Positions 40,910 to 45,000 of a stretch of 45,000 nt of DNA are shown here, in pieces. The number at the start of each line of letters is the position of its first letter. Positions within the stretch are counted from its first letter, which is position 1. The notes below the pieces were generated by a model. The model ran no database searches, was not told the DNA's origin, and worked only from the letters and a program-made list of their open reading frames with translations. This stretch comes from Gammaproteobacteria bacterium (GTDB lineage Bacteria; Pseudomonadota; Gammaproteobacteria; Eutrophobiales; Eutrophobiaceae). The DNA is taken from positions 1 through 45,000 of the forward strand of contig JAJDUB010000028.1 of assembly GCA_022826885.1 (NCBI GenBank). The letters run 5' to 3'. The position numbers were made by a program, and so were the translations under genes.

Positions 40910-41315
40910 CAGCAAAAAGAAAAAAACAGCAAAAATTGATTCCCTGATTGGAGAAAACACGGAAATTACCGGCGACATCAAGTTCACCGGCGGATTGCAC
41001 GTAGATGGCATGGTCAAGGGGAATATTATTGCGGAAGCCGGCAGCAACTCCCTGTTGTCGCTCAGCGACCAGGGAAAGATAGAAGGCGAAATACATGTGC
41101 CGTATAACATTATAGACGGCACCATAAACGGTAACGTATACAGCAGCGAGCATATAGAACTCGAAGCCAGGGCGCGTATTACCGGCGACGTCTATTACAA
41201 CCTGCTGGAAATTTCCGGCGGCGCCCAGGTAAGCGGCCGGCTGGTCTATACGCCGGACAGGGCTGATGAAGCGCCGGCGCCTGCAGACCCCGCCACCAGC
41301 GATGACTATACCTGA
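40899..41315 (+). CDS. Bactofilin (polymer-forming cytoskeletal protein)
   Basis: 138 residues from the ATG at 40899. IDSLIGENTEITGDIKFTGG, then LHVDGMVKGNIIAEAG and GKIEGEIHVPYNIIDGTING are repeats of the right-handed beta-helix of bactofilins, which polymerise without nucleotide on the inner face of the membrane. The Lys-rich start (NSKKKKTAK) is suited to membrane contact. The C-terminus is a short Pro/Ala tail. The start overlaps the stop of the coiled-coil protein, which may be its membrane partner. Confidence 0.9.
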   Translation: MLGNSKKKKTAKIDSLIGENTEITGDIKFTGGLHVDGMVKGNIIAEAGSNSLLSLSDQGKIEGEIHVPYNIIDGTINGNVYSSEHIELEARARITGDVYYNLLEISGGAQVSGRLVYTPDRADEAPAPADPATSDDYT

Positions 41316-41326
41316 GCACAATATAT

Positions 41327-41373
41327 CCGGGGTCAGAGTAAGAAATTCGTCAGAATTTTTACTCTGACCCCGG
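41327..41373. repeat. Perfect palindrome after the bactofilin gene
   Basis: CCGGGGTCAGAGTA and TACTCTGACCCCGG pair fully, with a 19-base centre including AAATTC and GAATTTTT. It may act as a transcript end for the argC-bactofilin group. The right-arm sequence TACTCTGACCCC also occurs alone at 11223-11234. The remaining bases to 41493 hold no gene. Confidence 0.8.
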
Positions 41374-41493
41374 CTATCGACAGGAGGAGATTTGGGCTTG
41401 CCTTGAAATCGGCGAGGCAATCCTATATATTGTATTATAAGTCCGACCCTACGATGTGCGGGTAACCGGACAGCTTCGGAGACAGCCAGAACT

Positions 41494-41847
41494 ATGCTTG
41501 AAACAATAGACAAATTACCGGATCCGCTTGTTTTTACGGATTCTGCCGCCTCCAAGGTGAGACAGCTTATTGCCGATGAAGAAAATGGGGGTCTGATGTT
41601 GCGGGTCTTCATTTCGGGTGGAGGATGTTCCGGCTTTCAGTATGGATTCACATTTGATGAAGCCGTGTCGGACGGCGACACCGTGGTGGAAAAGGAGGGT
41701 GTCAAGCTTCTGATAGATCCAATGAGCATCCAGTACCTGACGGGCGCTGAAATAGACTATTCGGAAAGCCTGGAAGGAGCCCAGTTCGTCATCCGCAACC
41801 CCAACGCCCAGACGACCTGCGGCTGTGGTTCTTCTTTCTCGGTTTAA
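41494..41847 (+). CDS. erpA: Iron-sulfur cluster insertion protein ErpA
   Basis: 117 residues of the A-type carrier family. The three cluster-binding Cys are present: Cys45 in [12 protein letters not shown], and Cys109 and Cys111 in TTCGCGSSF. The length and the [20 protein letters not shown] start match ErpA. It carries 4Fe-4S or 2Fe-2S clusters to target enzymes. It ends with a 4-base overlap on the convergent anmK gene. Confidence 0.94.
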   Translation: MLETIDKLPDPLVFTDSAASKVRQLIADEENGGLMLRVFISGGGCSGFQYGFTFDEAVSDGDTVVEKEGVKLLIDPMSIQYLTGAEIDYSESLEGAQFVIRNPNAQTTCGCGSSFSV

Positions 41848-42947
41848 ACAGCTTCGTATATCGCACCGAGCACGACAGCTTTTTCCGCCCCGGTAACGGA
41901 CGGCAGGTTTGCCGGGATGTTCTCCAGCCGTTGCCGCGCCAGCCAGGCAAAAGTCACTGCTTCCACCGCATCGGGATTGATGCCGTAATCGCCGGTGGAT
42001 TTAACGTCCATGCCGGGCAGCAGGGCCCGCAGGCGTTGTATCAGCGCCGTGTTGTGGATGCCGCCGCCACAGACCAGTATTTCGTCAGTTTCAGGCGCGC
42101 GGGCCAGTACTTCAGCGCTGATGCTGGCGGCCGTCAATTCCAGGAGAGTGGCCTGTATGTCCTCATCCCGGCAGGAGTTTCCCGTTTTGCCGGTATGCGA
42201 TGCCAGCCATGCCAGGTTGAAATCATCTTTGCCCGTGCTTTTCGGGGGCGGTGCTGTGAACCAGGGATCAGAGAACATCGATTCAAGCAAATCCCGCTGA
42301 ACCTCGCCTGATTTGGCCCAGTTGCCCTGTGCATCATAAGCGTGGCCCAGGCGCTGCCGTATCCATGCGTCCATCAGGGTGTTGCCGGGACCGGTGTCAA
42401 AACCCCGGACCTCTTGCCCCGGATCAGCGGGCAAAATCGTGATATTAGCTATTCCACCTATATTCAATACGACGCGGTTCAGCCGGTCGCTGCGGAATCT
42501 CCACGCATGGAATGCCGGCGCCAGGGGAGCGCCTTGCCCGCCGGCCGCCATGTCTGCCCGGCGGAAATCCGCGATGGTGGTGATGCCGGTCAGGTTGGCT
42601 ACCAGGTTAGGGTCGCCCACCTGCCAGGTGCGCGGCGGTGTCGCCCGGGGCAAATGCAGGATTGTCTGCCCATGACTGCCGATTGCCCGGACCTGGCCTG
42701 CGTCCGTGCCGTTAGCGTCCAGCAAGGCCAGCGCCGCCTGGCCGAAACAGCGTCCGAGCAGGCAGTCCAGTTCGCTGACTGCCTCCATGGCTGATGACAG
42801 GTTGATGTCCCTCAAGGATTTCTGCAACCCTGCTTCCAGGGGATATTGGCGGTAGTCTATGATCTCAAGATCATTTCCCGCCAGGTTGACCAGGGCCGCG
42901 TCTATGGCATCGGCGCTGGTTCCCGACATGAGCCCTATGAAGAGCAT
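41844..42947 (-). CDS. anmK: Anhydro-N-acetylmuramic acid kinase (AnmK)
   Basis: 367 residues of the ASKHA fold. [20 protein letters not shown] at the start is the AnmK signature, [11 protein letters not shown] and [14 protein letters not shown] are phosphate- and sugar-binding segments, [16 protein letters not shown] near residue 180 and [16 protein letters not shown] near 292 complete the ATP fold. It recycles murein by converting anhydro-MurNAc to MurNAc-6-phosphate. Its end overlaps the convergent erpA gene by four bases. Confidence 0.94.
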   Translation of the reverse strand: MLFIGLMSGTSADAIDAALVNLAGNDLEIIDYRQYPLEAGLQKSLRDINLSSAMEAVSELDCLLGRCFGQAALALLDANGTDAGQVRAIGSHGQTILHLPRATPPRTWQVGDPNLVANLTGITTIADFRRADMAAGGQGAPLAPAFHAWRFRSDRLNRVVLNIGGIANITILPADPGQEVRGFDTGPGNTLMDAWIRQRLGHAYDAQGNWAKSGEVQRDLLESMFSDPWFTAPPPKSTGKDDFNLAWLASHTGKTGNSCRDEDIQATLLELTAASISAEVLARAPETDEILVCGGGIHNTALIQRLRALLPGMDVKSTGDYGINPDAVEAVTFAWLARQRLENIPANLPSVTGAEKAVVLGAIYEAV

Positions 42948-42966
42948 TACAGGGTACTAGACCGGG

Positions 42967-44421
42967 TTACAGGCTGGTTTTCGGATCGTACTGCGCCAGC
43001 AATTCCGCATCCGGGGCATCCAGCAGCGCCAACAGGTACGATGAATGAATCCTGAATTCGTCCGTTTCGGCAACGGATATACTGTCCGCTTGCGGCAATG
43101 ACACGGTCACAGGGTTGCGGTGTACGCCGTTCATGCGAAACTCGTAGTGCAGGTGCGGGCCTGTCGCCAGTCCCGATTTTCCCACGTAGCCGATGACCTG
43201 TCCCTGTTTGACCGGTTTTCCGCGTTTCATGCCTTTCCTGAAGCGGGACATGTGGGCATACAGGGTGCTGTATTTTTCACCGTGCTTTACGATAATCGTC
43301 TTGCCGTAACCGCCCTTGTTGCCGATGAATTGAACCTTGCCGTCACCGGTCGCCTTGATTGGCGTGCCTGTCGCGGCGGCATAGTCCACTCCCTTGTGCG
43401 CCCTGATCCGGTTCAATACCGGGTGCTTCCGTTTCAGGTTGAAATGGGAGCTTATCCTGCCGAAATCAAGCGGGTTACGTATGAATGCCTTGCGCATGTT
43501 GGCGCCGTTATCGGTGAAATAATCAACCTGTCCGTCAGCGCGTGCAAACCTGACTGAGCGGATGCTCCGACCCCGGTTGCTGAACTCGGCAGCCAGGATA
43601 TTCCCTGTCGCGACTTTCTCGCGGTTTTTGAATATCTCCTCGTAGATGACCCTGAAGCTGTCGCCCTTGCGGATATCCAGCCGGTAATCGATATCCCAGC
43701 CGTATATGTCGATCAGTTGCATGATCAGTTTGTCGGACAGACCGGCGTCCTGTCCCGCCAGGTACAGGGAATCGTTGATGACGCCTTGCGCCTGCTCCAA
43801 CCGCGTTTCCAGCTCTGCGATGACGACCTCACTGGTAAATACGCCGGCCTGTTTGGTGGCCAGCAGGGTCCGGGTCAGGTCCAGGTCGAACTTCAGCGCG
43901 TGCAGGTCGCCGCCTTTCGTCCGCAGGGAAATAACCTGGCCGGGCCGCAGGTGCTTCAACGCGGGCGCCAGTTCATGGGAATTGAGTATTTCATGGAGGT
44001 CCCGGGGCGAGAGGCCATGCCGGTTGAATACCTGCGCCATGTTATCGCCGCGCTTGATTTTGACGTCTGTCCAGCCGGGCCGGTCAGGGGCGGTTTCCAT
44101 GACTTCTTCCCGGGGGCTCCGTGTGATTGCCCCGGGGAAGGTCGTGGTAATATTCTCCATGAACTGCAATGCAGGTTGTTCCCGGGTTGCAGCTTCCTGC
44201 ATGGCATCAGGTGTTATGGTAACGGTAAAAGGTGTGACTGCGGCCTGTGTATTGTTACTTTCAGGTTCCCCCGACTCAAAAAAAATGAACCCGGTTACGG
44301 TTGACAGCAGCAGGAAGGATATCAGCATTGTCCGGAAAGCAATGCGCCAGCGCCGGGATTCCGGTCTGAACCGTACGATCTCTGGTCTGTAGTCGTTTTT
44401 TATATATACTCTATAGGCCAT
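42967..44421 (-). CDS. Murein DD-endopeptidase, M23 family (MepM-like)
   Basis: 484 residues. A membrane anchor (MLISFLLLSTVTGFIFF near residue 35) precedes an OapA/LysM-like region (VKIKRGDNMAQVFNRHGLSP) that binds peptidoglycan. From about residue 310 to 445 is the M23 peptidase domain with HKGVDYAAATGTPI (H-x3-D) and HLHYEF (H-x-H) zinc ligands, and NKGGYGKTIIVKHG between. It cuts D-Ala-mDAP crosslinks during wall growth. The start at 44421 (MAYRVYIKNDY) gives a cytoplasmic tail of about 30 residues. All metal ligands are intact. Confidence 0.92.
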   Translation of the reverse strand: MAYRVYIKNDYRPEIVRFRPESRRWRIAFRTMLISFLLLSTVTGFIFFESGEPESNNTQAAVTPFTVTITPDAMQEAATREQPALQFMENITTTFPGAITRSPREEVMETAPDRPGWTDVKIKRGDNMAQVFNRHGLSPRDLHEILNSHELAPALKHLRPGQVISLRTKGGDLHALKFDLDLTRTLLATKQAGVFTSEVVIAELETRLEQAQGVINDSLYLAGQDAGLSDKLIMQLIDIYGWDIDYRLDIRKGDSFRVIYEEIFKNREKVATGNILAAEFSNRGRSIRSVRFARADGQVDYFTDNGANMRKAFIRNPLDFGRISSHFNLKRKHPVLNRIRAHKGVDYAAATGTPIKATGDGKVQFIGNKGGYGKTIIVKHGEKYSTLYAHMSRFRKGMKRGKPVKQGQVIGYVGKSGLATGPHLHYEFRMNGVHRNPVTVSLPQADSISVAETDEFRIHSSYLLALLDAPDAELLAQYDPKTSL

Positions 44422-44481
44422 AGCGTGTGCCGGAGAATTTCTGATTTGTTCAGGGCTTCTTTAGAATACTACCATAACTAT

Positions 44482-44509
44482 TTGACAATTAAAATGTTTA
44501 ATATACAAA
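44482..44509 (+). promoter_or_regulatory. Probable tyrS promoter
   Basis: TTGACA (44482-44487) followed 16 bases later by TACAAA (44504-44509) in an AT-rich divergent region, 43 bases before tyrS. The -10 box is weak. Confidence 0.4.
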
Positions 44510-44552
44510 AAAAGCGGCCTGGGAAGAATTCCGGGCCAGGGATCGGGCGAAG

Positions 44553-45000
44553 ATGACTGAACTGGATGCAGCACTGGCCCTGATCCGGCGCGGCGCGGAC
44601 GAAATCATCCGGGAAGATGAGTTACGCAGGAAACTGGAGCGGGGATCGCCGTTGCGGGTAAAAACCGGTTTTGATCCGACCGCCCCTGACCTGCACCTGG
44701 GGCACACGGTGCTGATCAATAAGATGCGCCATTTCCAGGAACTGGGGCATCACGTCATGTTTCTCATCGGAGATTTTACCGGACTTATCGGCGATCCTTC
44801 CGGGAGGGACGCCACGCGCAAACCATTGACGCCCGAACAGCTTGCCGAGAATGCCGAAACTTATAAACAACAGGTATTCAAGATACTGGACCCGGTAAAA
44901 ACGGAGGTATGCTTCAATTCCGAATGGGGTAATGCGCTTGGTTCGGCCGGGATGATCAAACTGGCATCCAGGTATACGGTGGCGCGCATGCTGGAGCGGG
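44553..45000 (+). CDS. tyrS: Tyrosyl-tRNA synthetase, N-terminal part (runs off the right edge)
   Basis: About 149 residues are seen from the ATG at 44553. [20 protein letters not shown] contains the class I HLGH (HIGH) motif, and [20 protein letters not shown] the following conserved block. The start and the first 40 residues ([20 protein letters not shown]) are those of the TyrZ-like branch of Pseudomonas and relatives. It charges tRNA-Tyr. The KMSKS motif and anticodon domain are beyond the window. It follows the endopeptidase divergently, as in Pseudomonas. Confidence 0.95.
   Translation, partial: MTELDAALALIRRGADEIIREDELRRKLERGSPLRVKTGFDPTAPDLHLGHTVLINKMRHFQELGHHVMFLIGDFTGLIGDPSGRDATRKPLTPEQLAENAETYKQQVFKILDPVKTEVCFNSEWGNALGSAGMIKLASRYTVARMLER

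Overview
The window looks like a chromosomal segment of a gammaproteobacterium, moderately GC-rich and carrying many dispersed palindromic repeats. The strongest taxonomic clue is the right end, where argC, a coiled-coil membrane protein, a bactofilin, erpA, anmK, an M23 endopeptidase and tyrS lie in an order familiar from Pseudomonas-type gammaproteobacteria. No rRNA, tRNA, CRISPR array, integrase or intact transposase was found. The species cannot be named from sequence alone.

Region 1 (1-12213) is an aromatic-catabolism region. It opens with the end of a molybdenum hydroxylase large subunit and a GntR/FCD regulator. A leftward group follows: sodium/amino-acid symporter, meta-cleavage-product-type hydrolase and a multi-pass permease. 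A divergent rightward operon encodes an alpha/beta hydrolase, a small uncharacterised protein, a six-component phenol hydroxylase (dmpKLMNOP type), a plant-type ferredoxin (dmpQ/xylT type) and catechol 2,3-dioxygenase with all three iron ligands at canonical positions. Together these would take phenol to catechol to 2-hydroxymuconic semialdehyde; the remaining lower meta-pathway genes are not in the window. Pairs of ATCGAT-type boxes about 18-19 nt apart precede both transcription units.

Region 2 (about 12210-28181) is a variable accessory island. It holds an arfB-like release factor without a standard start codon, two unknown membrane proteins, at least eight toxin-antitoxin modules or remnants, a GST, a nucleotidyltransferase-fold gene between two direct repeats, and many degenerate palindromes. 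At its centre (16734-22938) is a tightly overlapping three-gene operon: a DUF6361-like protein, a phospholipase-D-family protein with two HxK motifs, and a large SF2 helicase. It has the look of an uncharacterised anti-phage or anti-plasmid system and is the main discovery candidate.

Region 3 (28195-34625, minus strand) is a one-carbon operon: an MttB-superfamily methyltransferase without pyrrolysine, a small virulence-factor-family protein, MetV-like and MetF-like proteins, a methyltetrahydrofolate/pterin-binding methyltransferase and a RamA/RACo-type corrinoid activator. This suggests demethylation of a methylated amine with transfer to tetrahydrofolate, but the expected corrinoid carrier protein is absent from the window.

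Region 4 (34821-45000) is core chromosome: hemL, thiE, thiD, hemJ, a TlpA-like thioredoxin and a flavodoxin-fold protein on the minus strand, then argC to erpA on the plus strand, anmK and the endopeptidase on the minus strand, and the start of tyrS running off the right edge.
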